Shown one piece after another: positions 36,791-44,839 of a stretch of 64,000 nucleotides of DNA; positions within the stretch are counted from its first letter, which is position 1, and every line of letters begins with the position of its first letter. Source of the stretch: Thermoanaerobacterium butyriciformans (GTDB taxonomy: Bacteria; Bacillota; Thermoanaerobacteria; Thermoanaerobacterales; Thermoanaerobacteraceae); assembly GCF_017874545.1 (NCBI RefSeq), contig NZ_JAGGLT010000011.1, positions 1-64,000 of the forward strand, in the 5' to 3' direction. The position numbers and the translations under genes were made by a program. The notes beneath the pieces are model-generated. The model worked only from the letters and a program-made list of their open reading frames with translations. It was not told the origin of the DNA and searched no databases.

Positions 36791-37783
36791 TTATTTACTA
36801 ACAATAATATCATACATTTTACAAACAACTTCTTCTATCGTCATGTCTGATGTATTAATTACAATAGAATCATCAGATTTTTTTAATGGAGCAACATCTC
36901 TTTCCATATCAATTTTATCTCTTTTTTTAATGTCCCTTAATATATCATCATAACTAACGGAAATTTTTTTCTCTACTAATTCATTATATCTCCGCATTGC
37001 TCTTACCTCAGCACTGGCTGTTAAAAAAAATTTAAATTGTGCATCAGGCATCACAACTGTTGCTATGTCTCTTCCATCCATTATAACGCTACCATTGTTC
37101 GCCAATTGTCTCTGCAAATTTACCATTATTTCCCTTACTTCAGGTATCTTAGAAATTAATGACACTTTCTCTGAAACAATCGGGGTTCTTATTTCATTTG
37201 AAATGTCTATACCATCCAACAATACTCTATCATTTTCTAATTTAATATCAATTTTGGAAGCCAATTCTACAATTTTATCTTTATTGTTTATGTCAATATC
37301 ATTAATGATAGACTTATATGTCAAAGCTCTGTACATCGCACCTGTATCTATATATGTAAAATTAAGTTTTTCAGCTAGCTTTTTAGCAACTGTACTCTTT
37401 CCCGCGCCGGCTGGACCATCAATAGCAACTTTTATATTCAATAAATCCGGCCTTAACAATTTTGCATTTTTTAAATACAAATGCTTAACCTTCTTATCAT
37501 CATTACAATTAATAAATACAATAACTCGAATACATTTTTTAAGACTACCTGAAACGTCCATTTCTTGAAAGCACATCATAGGAATATCAGTAATTCCATG
37601 GTGCCTTAATGCTTCGGCTGGATATGCAGAATTAATATCTTTTGTGGCACTAAAAAATATTGATACAACATCATTAGGTTTAATTTCGTTACAGCGAAAG
37701 ATCTCATCTATAAGATTAATTGTATCTTTAAAAATGTCTTCTCTTGTATTTTCAGTCGTTATTGCGCCTCTAATTGCTTTTAT
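36791..37783 (-). CDS. aroH-cmk: Fused chorismate mutase (AroH) - cytidylate kinase (Cmk)
   Basis: One uninterrupted frame encodes an AroH-class chorismate mutase followed directly by cytidylate kinase. The AroH part (37783-37442) keeps the Bacillus active-site pattern: R in KAIRGAITTEN, R in PAEALRHH, C and E in MMCFQEMDV, R in KKCIRV, Y and R in HLYLKNAKLLRPDL. Cmk begins NIKVAIDGPAGAGKST and includes DTGAMYRALT and MDGRDIATVV, complete to the C-terminus. No stop lies between the domains; an internal TTG at 37441 could give a free 216-residue Cmk. The N-terminus lacks an in-frame ATG/GTG/TTG: ATA 37783 is taken provisionally. Dropping one A from the run at 37778-37781 would join it to ATG codons placed after AAGGAG. 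Confidence 0.8.
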   Translation of the reverse strand: MKAIRGAITTENTREDIFKDTINLIDEIFRCNEIKPNDVVSIFFSATKDINSAYPAEALRHHGITDIPMMCFQEMDVSGSLKKCIRVIVFINCNDDKKVKHLYLKNAKLLRPDLLNIKVAIDGPAGAGKSTVAKKLAEKLNFTYIDTGAMYRALTYKSIINDIDINNKDKIVELASKIDIKLENDRVLLDGIDISNEIRTPIVSEKVSLISKIPEVREIMVNLQRQLANNGSVIMDGRDIATVVMPDAQFKFFLTASAEVRAMRRYNELVEKKISVSYDDILRDIKKRDKIDMERDVAPLKKSDDSIVINTSDMTIEEVVCKMYDIIVSK

Positions 37784-37831
37784 AAGACATCATACTCCTT
37801 TCTTTTATCTTCTTTTTATAATTATATAGTA

Positions 37832-37858
37832 AAAATGATGTTATAACAACATCATTTT
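37832..37858 (-). terminator. Intrinsic terminator after the DUF4330-type gene
   Basis: 11-bp stem AAAATGATGTT / AACATCATTTT with a five-base loop, T-rich on the minus strand. It separates the gene at 37852 from aroH-cmk. Confidence 0.82.
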
Positions 37859-38316
37859 AACCTCACACGCCCAACAACTTCGATATCCCCATTAACTTTT
37901 ACTACTGCAGTTCTTTGCGGTTCTATTACATTGTCACTTGAATCAGCAACTTTAATATACATAGTTTGTTTATATTTTGTTCCATCGATTTCTATCAACT
38001 CTCCCTGTTTAATGCTAATATCCACAGATTTATTTTTAAAGCTATACTTCGGATCACCATTTATAAGCACATATGCATTCGGTGCTTTTTCCATATTAAC
38101 TAGTTCTAATTTCAGTGTACCATCCTTTGATAAATACGTATTGATATTAATGCCTTCTATTTTTTCCGTTGAATTTAAAAAGACCCTGATATTATCATTT
38201 AACATAAGTACCTGCGTAATTATTACTGTTAAAAAACCAGCTATGACAAAAAAAGCTATTAAATTATCGAAGCTGATAAAATACACATGCCCTGATTTTC
38301 TTATTCTTTTCCCCAT
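37852..38316 (-). CDS. DUF4330-like single-pass membrane protein
   Basis: A 154-residue protein of unknown function. A basic N-terminus (MGKRIRKSGH) and one transmembrane segment (about residues 20-42) precede an extracytoplasmic beta-rich part, judging by alternating polar/hydrophobic residues and by the positive-inside rule. It resembles small DUF4330 proteins of clostridia; the family call is tentative. ATG follows AAGGAGGATTACT. It lies between a BaiN-like flavoprotein and aroH-cmk and ends in a terminator. Confidence 0.65.
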   Translation of the reverse strand: MGKRIRKSGHVYFISFDNLIAFFVIAGFLTVIITQVLMLNDNIRVFLNSTEKIEGININTYLSKDGTLKLELVNMEKAPNAYVLINGDPKYSFKNKSVDISIKQGELIEIDGTKYKQTMYIKVADSSDNVIEPQRTAVVKVNGDIEVVGRVRLK

Positions 38317-38387
38317 AGTAATCCTCCTTATGCATTTTTATATATTTTATGCAAAATATATAAAAAAATGCGAAAGGAGTTCTTATA

Positions 38388-39605
38388 TTAAGAATTTATT
38401 CCAGCTAGATAACCGGTTGAAAAAGATATTTGAAGATTATATCCACCTGTTAACGCATCAACATCAATTATCTCACCAGCAAAAAATAATCCTCTAATTA
38501 AACGAGATTCCATTGTCTTAGGATTTATCTCTTTTGTACTTACTCCTCCAGAAGTAATAATAGCTTCTTTTATAGGTCTCTTCGAAATTATATGAAATGA
38601 AAGTTCTTTTATAGTATTTACCAAGGCATTTCTTTCTATCTTGGATACTTCCGAAACCTTTTTATCCGGATTAATACCGATTTCTTTAATAACATATGGA
38701 ATTAAGGAACGTGGTAGCAAATCATTTAAAGAATTCTTAAATTCTTTCTTCAAATACTTTTTAAAATCTCTTTGTATTCTTTCATTAAGTTTCTCATATG
38801 TTAAAGCCGGCTTTAAATCCAATTTTATAACAACATTACTTTTATTAATATTCTTAATATAACTGCTTAATGTTAATATGACAGGTCCGGACAATCCAAA
38901 ATGCGTAAAAAGCATTTCTCCAAATTCTTCTTTTACAAACTTATCATTTACATACAATTTTGCATTAATATTTTTAAGTGATAACCCCATCATTCCACTT
39001 ACATCTTCTGCAGTTACAAGTGGGACTAAGGCAGGATGAGGATCTATAATTGTATGTCCTAACTTTCTTACTATATCATATCCATCTCCTGTAGATCCTG
39101 TTGATGGATATGACAATCCGCCAGTTGATAAAATTATGCTATCGCAATATTCCTTTTTCCCATTTACAACTATACCCAACACTTGCGAACCATCAGATAA
39201 AATGTCAGTAACTCTGGCATTGTAATGAATATCTATTTGATTCGACTTTATCAGTTTTAAAAACACATCTAAGACATCTTTTGACCTATCTGAAACAGGA
39301 AAAACTCTTCCTCCTCTTTCAACTTTAGTCATAAGACCATTCTTATTTAAAAATTCAATCAAATCACTATTTGAAAATCTATTCAATGCGCTATAGAGAA
39401 ATTTACCATTAGTTGGAGTGTTTTCTATAAATTCTTTTATTGTTGCGGTGTTAGTTATATTGCACCTGCCTTTGCCTGTTATCAACAGCTTCTTGCCAGG
39501 TCTATCATTTTTTTCAAATATAGTTACCTTATTACCTTTAATAGAGCTCATCAATGCAGCCATCATTCCTGCCGCACCACAGCCAATAACAAATACTTTT
39601 TTCAA
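38388..39605 (-). CDS. HI0933/BaiN-type FAD-dependent flavoprotein
   Basis: A 405-residue NAD(P)/FAD protein of the HI0933 family, variously annotated as aminoacetone oxidase or BaiN. Landmarks are the dinucleotide fold VIGCGAAGMMAAL, NDRPGKKLLITGKGRCNITN, LSTGGLSYPSTGSTGDGY and the C-terminal GLFFAGEIIDVDALTGGYNLQ. The substrate is unknown in most bacteria. It begins at TTG in a TTGA overlap with the phosphatase gene upstream, using AAGGAGCGAG as ribosome-binding site, so it is translationally coupled. Confidence 0.88.
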   Translation of the reverse strand: MKKVFVIGCGAAGMMAALMSSIKGNKVTIFEKNDRPGKKLLITGKGRCNITNTATIKEFIENTPTNGKFLYSALNRFSNSDLIEFLNKNGLMTKVERGGRVFPVSDRSKDVLDVFLKLIKSNQIDIHYNARVTDILSDGSQVLGIVVNGKKEYCDSIILSTGGLSYPSTGSTGDGYDIVRKLGHTIIDPHPALVPLVTAEDVSGMMGLSLKNINAKLYVNDKFVKEEFGEMLFTHFGLSGPVILTLSSYIKNINKSNVVIKLDLKPALTYEKLNERIQRDFKKYLKKEFKNSLNDLLPRSLIPYVIKEIGINPDKKVSEVSKIERNALVNTIKELSFHIISKRPIKEAIITSGGVSTKEINPKTMESRLIRGLFFAGEIIDVDALTGGYNLQISFSTGYLAGINS

Positions 39606-40225
39606 TTATTCTCGCTCCTTAAGTGACACGTATCATTCAACAGTACAAGCACACAATTGCCATCGTCTTTTATGTCTACTATATTTAAAGCTGTATTGTC
39701 CTGCCTTATTTTAGGATAAAAACTCAAATCTAAACCCAATAATCCTAAAATAAGAGCCTTTATAGATGTGCCATGTGAAACAATTAATATATTTTTATTT
39801 TTATATTGTTCCACTATTTTATACGTCATGTTTAATATTCGCTTTTGAACAGCTTCCAGGGTTTCTGCTCCATCAATTATGGCTTTAGAAGGGTTTGTCC
39901 TCCATGTATGATATAAATCTTTATACAACTTTTCTATTTCATCAATTGTAAGGCCTTCCCATACGCCAAAAGATAATTCTCTAAATTCCTGTATTTTTAT
40001 TACATCTAAGTCAAATTCTTTTGCGACTAAAGATGCTGTTTTATACGCCCTATCTAAATCACTTGAAAATATTATATCTATTTTTTCGTGTTTTAATCTC
40101 TGTGAAAGTAAATAAGCTTGTTTTACTCCTTCGTCAGTAAGATCAACATTACTAATGCCCTGAATCTTTTTTAATTTATTCCAAGACGTTTCACCATGTC
40201 TTACGATAAATAAACGTGTAGACAT
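39602..40225 (-). CDS. Histidine phosphatase family protein (phosphoglycerate mutase-like)
   Basis: A 207-residue branch-1 histidine phosphatase. The catalytic RHGE motif is in LFIVRHGETSWN, the second histidine in ILIVSHGTSIKALI, with ELSFGVWEGLT and SSDLDRAYKTA typical of CobC/PhoE/GpmB-like enzymes. Substrate cannot be determined. ATG follows TAGGAGGGTATAA. Coupled to the flavoprotein downstream by a four-base overlap. Confidence 0.88.
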   Translation of the reverse strand: MSTRLFIVRHGETSWNKLKKIQGISNVDLTDEGVKQAYLLSQRLKHEKIDIIFSSDLDRAYKTASLVAKEFDLDVIKIQEFRELSFGVWEGLTIDEIEKLYKDLYHTWRTNPSKAIIDGAETLEAVQKRILNMTYKIVEQYKNKNILIVSHGTSIKALILGLLGLDLSFYPKIRQDNTALNIVDIKDDGNCVLVLLNDTCHLRSENN

Positions 40226-40247
40226 TTATACCCTCCTAAAAATAATT

Positions 40248-40266
40248 AAATGCCTCATAGGCATTT
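40248..40266 (-). terminator. Hairpin after the RpiR-type regulator
   Basis: AAATGCCT, CAT loop, AGGCATTT, with ATTATTTTT following on the minus strand. Confidence 0.65.
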
Positions 40267-40283
40267 CATATAAAATGCAGATT

Positions 40284-41147
40284 TTAAGCATTTTTCGATA
40301 AATAAATTTCGTATTCGTTCCAGATATTTTCTAGCTTTTCAAACGTATCTGTTATTTTATCTTTTTCTCTTATACCAACAGAAACAATAAGTGCATTTAT
40401 TAAGCTTAATGGAGCTACTAACGAATCAACAAAAGATGCCATATTGCTTTTTGCTAACAATATTTCGTCTGCAATTTCTGTAAGCGGAGATATGAGGCTG
40501 TCAGTTATCGCAACTATTTTAGCGTTTTGTGATTTAGCGTATTTCAACACTTCCAGTGTTCTCTTTGAATACCTAGGAAACCCAATTCCAATCACCAAAT
40601 CATTAGAATCTACGCGAAGCATTTGCTCAAAAACGTCAGATATTCCTGGTTTTACTAATATCACATTTTCAAGTATCAAATTTAAATAAAACCCTAAATA
40701 TTCAGCTATTGCAGTGGAACTTCTAAAACCAATAATATATATCTTTTTTGCTTTAAAAATATTATCAACAATTTCTTTGAATGAATTTTTATCTATTTCT
40801 TCCTTTGTCTCCTTGATATTTTCAATATCGGACTTTAACACATTATTTAAAATAGAAATTTCGTCAGTTTCATCTGTCATCTCAAGCCTTTGAACAGTAG
40901 TCAATTTGTTTTTTATTAATTCTTGCAAAGCGCTTTGTAACTCAGGATAACCGTCATACCCCAAAGTATTTGCAAATCTTACAACAGTAGATTCACTGAT
41001 ATTAATACTATTACCCAACTTTGCTGCTGTCATAAAAGCAGCTTTATCATAATGATTTATTATGTATTCTGCTATAATTTTTTGGCTTTTGCTTAATTGA
41101 GAATAGTTATTTTGTATTCTCTTTATTATATCTAAATTTTTATCCAT
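40284..41147 (-). CDS. MurR/RpiR family transcriptional regulator
   Basis: A 287-residue regulator with an N-terminal RpiR helix-turn-helix domain (LSKSQKIIAEYIINHYDKAAFMT...ISESTVVRFANTLGYDGYPELQ) and a C-terminal SIS sugar-phosphate-binding domain (IYIIGFRSSTAIAEYLGFYL...VIGIGFPRYSKRTLEVLKYA). It probably senses a phosphosugar, but no sugar-use genes are adjacent, so the target is unknown. ATG follows AAAGGA. The 135 bases upstream hold no gene. Confidence 0.9.
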   Translation of the reverse strand: MDKNLDIIKRIQNNYSQLSKSQKIIAEYIINHYDKAAFMTAAKLGNSINISESTVVRFANTLGYDGYPELQSALQELIKNKLTTVQRLEMTDETDEISILNNVLKSDIENIKETKEEIDKNSFKEIVDNIFKAKKIYIIGFRSSTAIAEYLGFYLNLILENVILVKPGISDVFEQMLRVDSNDLVIGIGFPRYSKRTLEVLKYAKSQNAKIVAITDSLISPLTEIADEILLAKSNMASFVDSLVAPLSLINALIVSVGIREKDKITDTFEKLENIWNEYEIYLSKNA

Positions 41148-41282
41148 CGTTTATGTCCTTTCTATTACTGGTTTAATCATTTTTCTATTTATATAAAATA
41201 TTCTATATGCAATTAAAAATTCCTGCAATCGATGAATAAAAAATGCTAATGATATTTTTGATAAATTTCTTGCATCAAAATA

Positions 41283-42035
41283 TTAAATTTGTATATCCCA
41301 GCTTTTTAAAGTATCAATTAGACTATACATTGTCAAATCAAACTGTATTGGAGTAATAGAAATAAAACCACTTTTCACAGCTACTATATCACTATCTTCT
41401 TCGTTAATATTTTCTAAAACTTTTCCAGCAAGCCAGTAATATTCTCTTCCATGGGGATCTATTCTTCTTGTAAAATTCTCAATATAATTTCTATATCCTA
41501 ATTTTGTAATTTTGACACCACTATAATTATCACTTATATTTGGTATGTTGACATTTAATAGTGCATTTTTCGGTAATCCATTTTTAGCAACGCTTTTAAT
41601 GAGTTTTTTAATAAATAATAGGGCTTTATCTGTTATATCTGAACCTGCTTCTAAAGATATTGCAATAGAAGAAAAGCCATTTATTGAACCTTCCATTGCA
41701 GCTGATACTGTTCCAGAATATAATATATCCGTACCTAAGTTAAAGCCATCATTTATACCAGAAACAATGATATCCGGCTTATCTTCCATAACAACATCTA
41801 TTCCTAGTTTCACACAATCTGATGGTGTTCCATTTGCATGAAATATTTTTAAACTTTCTTCATCTTTAATTTTTTTTATTCTTAATGGCTTATGCATTGT
41901 TATAGCATGTCCTACAGCACTCCTTTCCCTATCAGGTGCAATAACAACTACATTGTAGCTTCCTTTTAAAATATCAGCTAATTTATTTATGCCTGGAGAT
42001 AGAACGCCATCGTCATTTGTTAATAAAATATTCAT
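41283..42035 (-). CDS. surE: 5'/3'-nucleotidase SurE
   Basis: Metal-dependent nucleotidase, 250 residues. It starts NILLTNDDGVLSPGI with the DD metal site, then APDRERSAVGHAITM, GTPSDCVKLG, SGINDGFNLGTDILYSGTVSAAMEG, all family hallmarks. ATG 42035 follows GGGAGGATATTT; the longer ORF to 42071 lacks support. Divergent from the plus-strand gene at 42134. Confidence 0.95.
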   Translation of the reverse strand: MNILLTNDDGVLSPGINKLADILKGSYNVVVIAPDRERSAVGHAITMHKPLRIKKIKDEESLKIFHANGTPSDCVKLGIDVVMEDKPDIIVSGINDGFNLGTDILYSGTVSAAMEGSINGFSSIAISLEAGSDITDKALLFIKKLIKSVAKNGLPKNALLNVNIPNISDNYSGVKITKLGYRNYIENFTRRIDPHGREYYWLAGKVLENINEEDSDIVAVKSGFISITPIQFDLTMYSLIDTLKSWDIQI

Positions 42036-42133
42036 AAATATCCTCCCAATTAATATATTCTCACAGTTCACATTGAATTGAATAATTAATTTGATTTTAA
42101 TATAAAATTAATATATAAGCAAGGAGTGATATT

Positions 42134-42772
42134 GTGATACAAATTGACGATGCAGGAAGCGGAAGTTTAGTTGGCGGGACATGTATAGGTGTTATGAGAG
42201 TTGAAACGAACGAATACCACTATGATATAATCCCACTAGAATGTTACACAAAGGATAATTTCAGCAATAAGCTGTATATGAAAAAAGCGACTGAAATTGC
42301 AATAAAATATTTAAATATGATGAACGTAGGTAAAAAAGAAGAAATATGTGTTTGCAGAGGCTACATGTTTGACTGCTTAAGAGATTATTTAAAAACTAAT
42401 GGATATAATTATAAAAGCACAAAAATATTGAATCCTCTACAAGACAAAATTGAAAAAACTTTTGAAGATTACGCTTTATCATTGGGGCTTTCTAAAAGAT
42501 TTCTGAGCTATACTAAATATCCGTTTCATTTTCACAGATTATTAAAATGGGTATATGCAGATTATTATAATAGATATAAATTATGCAAAACAGGTTGGAA
42601 AAGCTTTATAAAATATGGCTCACTTGAAATTGATGAATCCTATTCAGAACTTAAAAAAAGTAAAAATCTTTACTGTCTTAAATGCGGTAATAAAATAGAT
42701 ATTGGACCTGTTAAGATAATTAAATTTAAAAGCAATTATTTAAATGTCATCTATCTACATGTAAATTGTTAA
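42134..42772 (+). CDS. Uncharacterised protein with RNase H-like N-terminus and cysteine pairs
   Basis: A 212-residue protein I do not recognise with certainty. The first residues IQIDDAGSGSLVGGTCIGV recall the IDEAGRGxLAGP motif of RNase HII, and a second alpha/beta unit (EEICVCRGYMFDCLRDYL) would fit an RNase H-like fold, but downstream RNase HII motifs are absent. The C-terminus has a CLKCG knuckle and HVNC ending, a possible zinc site. GTG start follows AAGGAGTGATATT. It is the only plus-strand gene between 22 and 63 kb, with its own terminator, and is divergent from surE. Confidence 0.8.
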   Translation: MIQIDDAGSGSLVGGTCIGVMRVETNEYHYDIIPLECYTKDNFSNKLYMKKATEIAIKYLNMMNVGKKEEICVCRGYMFDCLRDYLKTNGYNYKSTKILNPLQDKIEKTFEDYALSLGLSKRFLSYTKYPFHFHRLLKWVYADYYNRYKLCKTGWKSFIKYGSLEIDESYSELKKSKNLYCLKCGNKIDIGPVKIIKFKSNYLNVIYLHVNC

Positions 42773-42801
42773 GATACTACGCAATTGCATAGTATCTTAA
42801 C
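42768..42801 (+). terminator. Intrinsic terminator of the 42134 gene
   Basis: 12-bp perfect stem GTTAAGATACTA / TAGTATCTTAAC with a ten-base loop that is itself partly palindromic (GCAATTGC). The stem starts at the stop codon. Confidence 0.75.
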
Positions 42802-42823
42802 ATGATTCTCATATTATATATTT

Positions 42824-43186
42824 TTACCAGCAATGATAAGGTATGCAAATTTGTTGGCCCGGATATATTAAGTTTGGATTTGGAATTTGTGGGTTTGCTC
42901 TAATCAAGCAGTCTAATGGAATGCCATACATATTAGCTATTGTCCACATTGTATCTCCTGGCCTTACTATATACATTTCTCTACAATGTCTTTCTGGTGG
43001 GCAAAATGCTGGTATACAAATTTGCTGACCTGGATATATTAAGTTTGGATTTGGAATTTGTGGGTTTGCTCTAATCAAGCAGTCTAATGGAATGCCATAC
43101 ATATTAGCTATTGTCCACATTGAATCTCCTGGCCTTACTATATACGTTGTTCTACAGTGTACATGGTGATATTGTGGATCAGACAT
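42824..43186 (-). CDS. Two-LysM protein
   Basis: A 120-residue protein consisting almost wholly of two LysM domains, each of the form YIVRPGDxMWTIANMYGIP...NPNLIYPGQQICIP, joined by a proline/cysteine-rich linker. There is no signal peptide. LysM binds peptidoglycan; cytosolic LysM-only proteins in spore formers are often coat or cortex proteins. The two repeats are nearly identical in DNA. Upstream, GTT at 43242-43244 and CATGTTATG at 43217-43225 read on the minus strand as AAC-N16-CATAACATG, resembling a sigma-K promoter (weak evidence). Confidence 0.85.
   Translation of the reverse strand: MSDPQYHHVHCRTTYIVRPGDSMWTIANMYGIPLDCLIRANPQIPNPNLIYPGQQICIPAFCPPERHCREMYIVRPGDTMWTIANMYGIPLDCLIRANPQIPNPNLIYPGQQICIPYHCW
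42841..43148 (-). repeat. Nearly identical tandem LysM-coding units
   Basis: The segment from 42841 recurs from 43012 (offset 171 bases, 57 codons). About 90 consecutive bases, starting at GGATATATTAAG, are identical in both copies; differences are confined to the edges. Confidence 0.9.
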
Positions 43187-43284
43187 TTTTAAAAACCCCC
43201 TTTCATTTTTCTAATACATGTTATGTTTAATTTAAAATTATGTTACATCATCCTATTTTTGAATATTGAAAATTACATAAAAAA

Positions 43285-43306
43285 ACTATAGGCCTTTAAC
43301 CTATAG
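43285..43306 (-). terminator. Intrinsic terminator of oadA
   Basis: CTATAGG / CCTATAG stem with a seven-base loop and a run of seven T on the minus strand. Confidence 0.78.
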
Positions 43307-43317
43307 CTTATAATTTT

Positions 43318-44712
43318 TTATATTGGATATGTTTTTTCCTCCATATTTACTAATGTTGAATCAATTTGATACTTTTTAGCTTGCCTATATTCGAAAAAAT
43401 TCTTAGCGACTTGCGGAAATAGTGCATATGATAAAACATCTTCTTCCTGCTCTAAATATTCCTTTATTTCATTTCTAATTTTATCTAATTGAGGACTAAG
43501 TAAATCAGCTGGTCTTTTTGTTATAATTTCTTCATCTCCAATTATTTTCTTACGTATCTCATAGGAAATTGGCACTGGGGGTTTCCCATACAAGCCTTTA
43601 ACATAATCTTTTATTTCTTTGGGTACAATTTTATATCTTTCACCTGTAACTACATTTAAAACAGCTTGTGTCCCTACCATTTGACTCATTGGTGTAACAA
43701 GTGGTGGATAACCTAAATCTTGCCTCACTTGTGGAACTTCTTTTAATACTTCATTATATTTATCAAGAGCATTTTGTTGTTTTAATTGTAAAATCAAGTT
43801 TGATAACATCCCGCCTGGGATTTGACTCTCAAGTGCAGTGGCATCAACACTCATAAGTAATGATAAGTCACTTCCATTTGTATGATGTTCTTTTACTTTC
43901 TTAAAATAGTCTGCAATTTCAGACAACACTTTTAAATTTAATCCCGTGTCATATTTTGTGTCTTTCAAAGCTGCTACAATCGCTTCTGTAGCTGGTTGAG
44001 ATGTTCCCAAAGCAAGAGGAGATATTGCAGTATCAACAACGTCAACACCAGCTTCTATTGCTTTTAAATATGTCATTGACGCCAATCCTGCTGTACAATG
44101 ACTATGTAATTGAATGGGTATGCGAATTGCCTTTTTAAAAGATTTAATCAAATCATATGCAACATAAGGTGACAATATTCCAGACATGTCTTTAATGCAT
44201 ATTGAATCTGCTCCCAAGTCTTGAAAAGATTTCGCAACTTTTAAATAATGTTCTGTATTATGAACAGGACTTATTGTATATACAATAGCTGCCTGCACAT
44301 GTGCACCTGCACTTTTAGCCGCTTTAATAGGTACCTCTAGATTCCTAACATCATTTAATGCATCAAAAATTCTAATAATATCAATGCCATTTTCAACAGA
44401 TTTTATTATAAACTCATTGACAATATCGTCAGGATAATGTTTATAACCTAATAAATTCTGCCCTCTTAAAAGCATTTGAAGTGGTGTCTTCTTTATTGCT
44501 TTTTTTAGTAGTCTCAATCTCTCCCAAGGATCTTCATCAAGAAATCTCATACAAGCATCAAAAGTAGCCCCACCCCATGCCTCAAGTGAAAAATATCCAA
44601 CCTCATCAAGTTTTTCAGCAATAGGAAGCATTTCATCTGTAGTCATTCTAGTTGCTAGTAGAGATTGATGGGCATCCCTTAAAACTGTTTCTGTAATCTT
44701 TATCTTAAACAT
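43318..44712 (-). CDS. oadA: Oxaloacetate decarboxylase alpha / pyruvate carboxylase subunit B carboxyltransferase
   Basis: A 464-residue carboxyltransferase of the OadA/PycB group. It starts ITETVLRDAHQSLLATRMTT with the metal-binding DAHQS motif, then WGGATFDACMRFL, LLRGQNLLGY, IRIFDALND, the lysine in SICIKDMSGILSP and the HSHCTAG metal ligands. It ends after the conserved PAD...LSPQLDKIRNEI region, so it has no biotinyl-carrier domain; a separate biotin protein must be encoded elsewhere. ATG follows AAAGGAGGAG. Flanked by terminators on both sides, so monocistronic. Confidence 0.9.
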   Translation of the reverse strand: MFKIKITETVLRDAHQSLLATRMTTDEMLPIAEKLDEVGYFSLEAWGGATFDACMRFLDEDPWERLRLLKKAIKKTPLQMLLRGQNLLGYKHYPDDIVNEFIIKSVENGIDIIRIFDALNDVRNLEVPIKAAKSAGAHVQAAIVYTISPVHNTEHYLKVAKSFQDLGADSICIKDMSGILSPYVAYDLIKSFKKAIRIPIQLHSHCTAGLASMTYLKAIEAGVDVVDTAISPLALGTSQPATEAIVAALKDTKYDTGLNLKVLSEIADYFKKVKEHHTNGSDLSLLMSVDATALESQIPGGMLSNLILQLKQQNALDKYNEVLKEVPQVRQDLGYPPLVTPMSQMVGTQAVLNVVTGERYKIVPKEIKDYVKGLYGKPPVPISYEIRKKIIGDEEIITKRPADLLSPQLDKIRNEIKEYLEQEEDVLSYALFPQVAKNFFEYRQAKKYQIDSTLVNMEEKTYPI

Positions 44713-44771
44713 GAAAACTCCTCCTTTATGTTATATTATACTATCATCTAACTTAGATTTCTATAAAAAAA

Positions 44772-44803
44772 TAAGACCAAGTATTAAAAACTGGTCTCAT
44801 TTT
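44772..44803 (-). terminator. Terminator between speE and oadA
   Basis: AGACCAAGT / ACTGGTCT stem with one bulged base, followed by T runs on both strands. Confidence 0.7.
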
Positions 44804-44839
44804 TTATGCAGGAACTATCACATCTATATTGCCAAAAAG

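Noticed and set aside
37065-37568. 167-codon plus-strand open frame
   Set aside because: Antisense to the aroH-cmk frame, which shows complete kinase and mutase motifs.
37931-38497. 188-codon plus-strand open frame
   Set aside because: Antisense to the DUF4330-like gene and the end of the flavoprotein; no recognisable domain.
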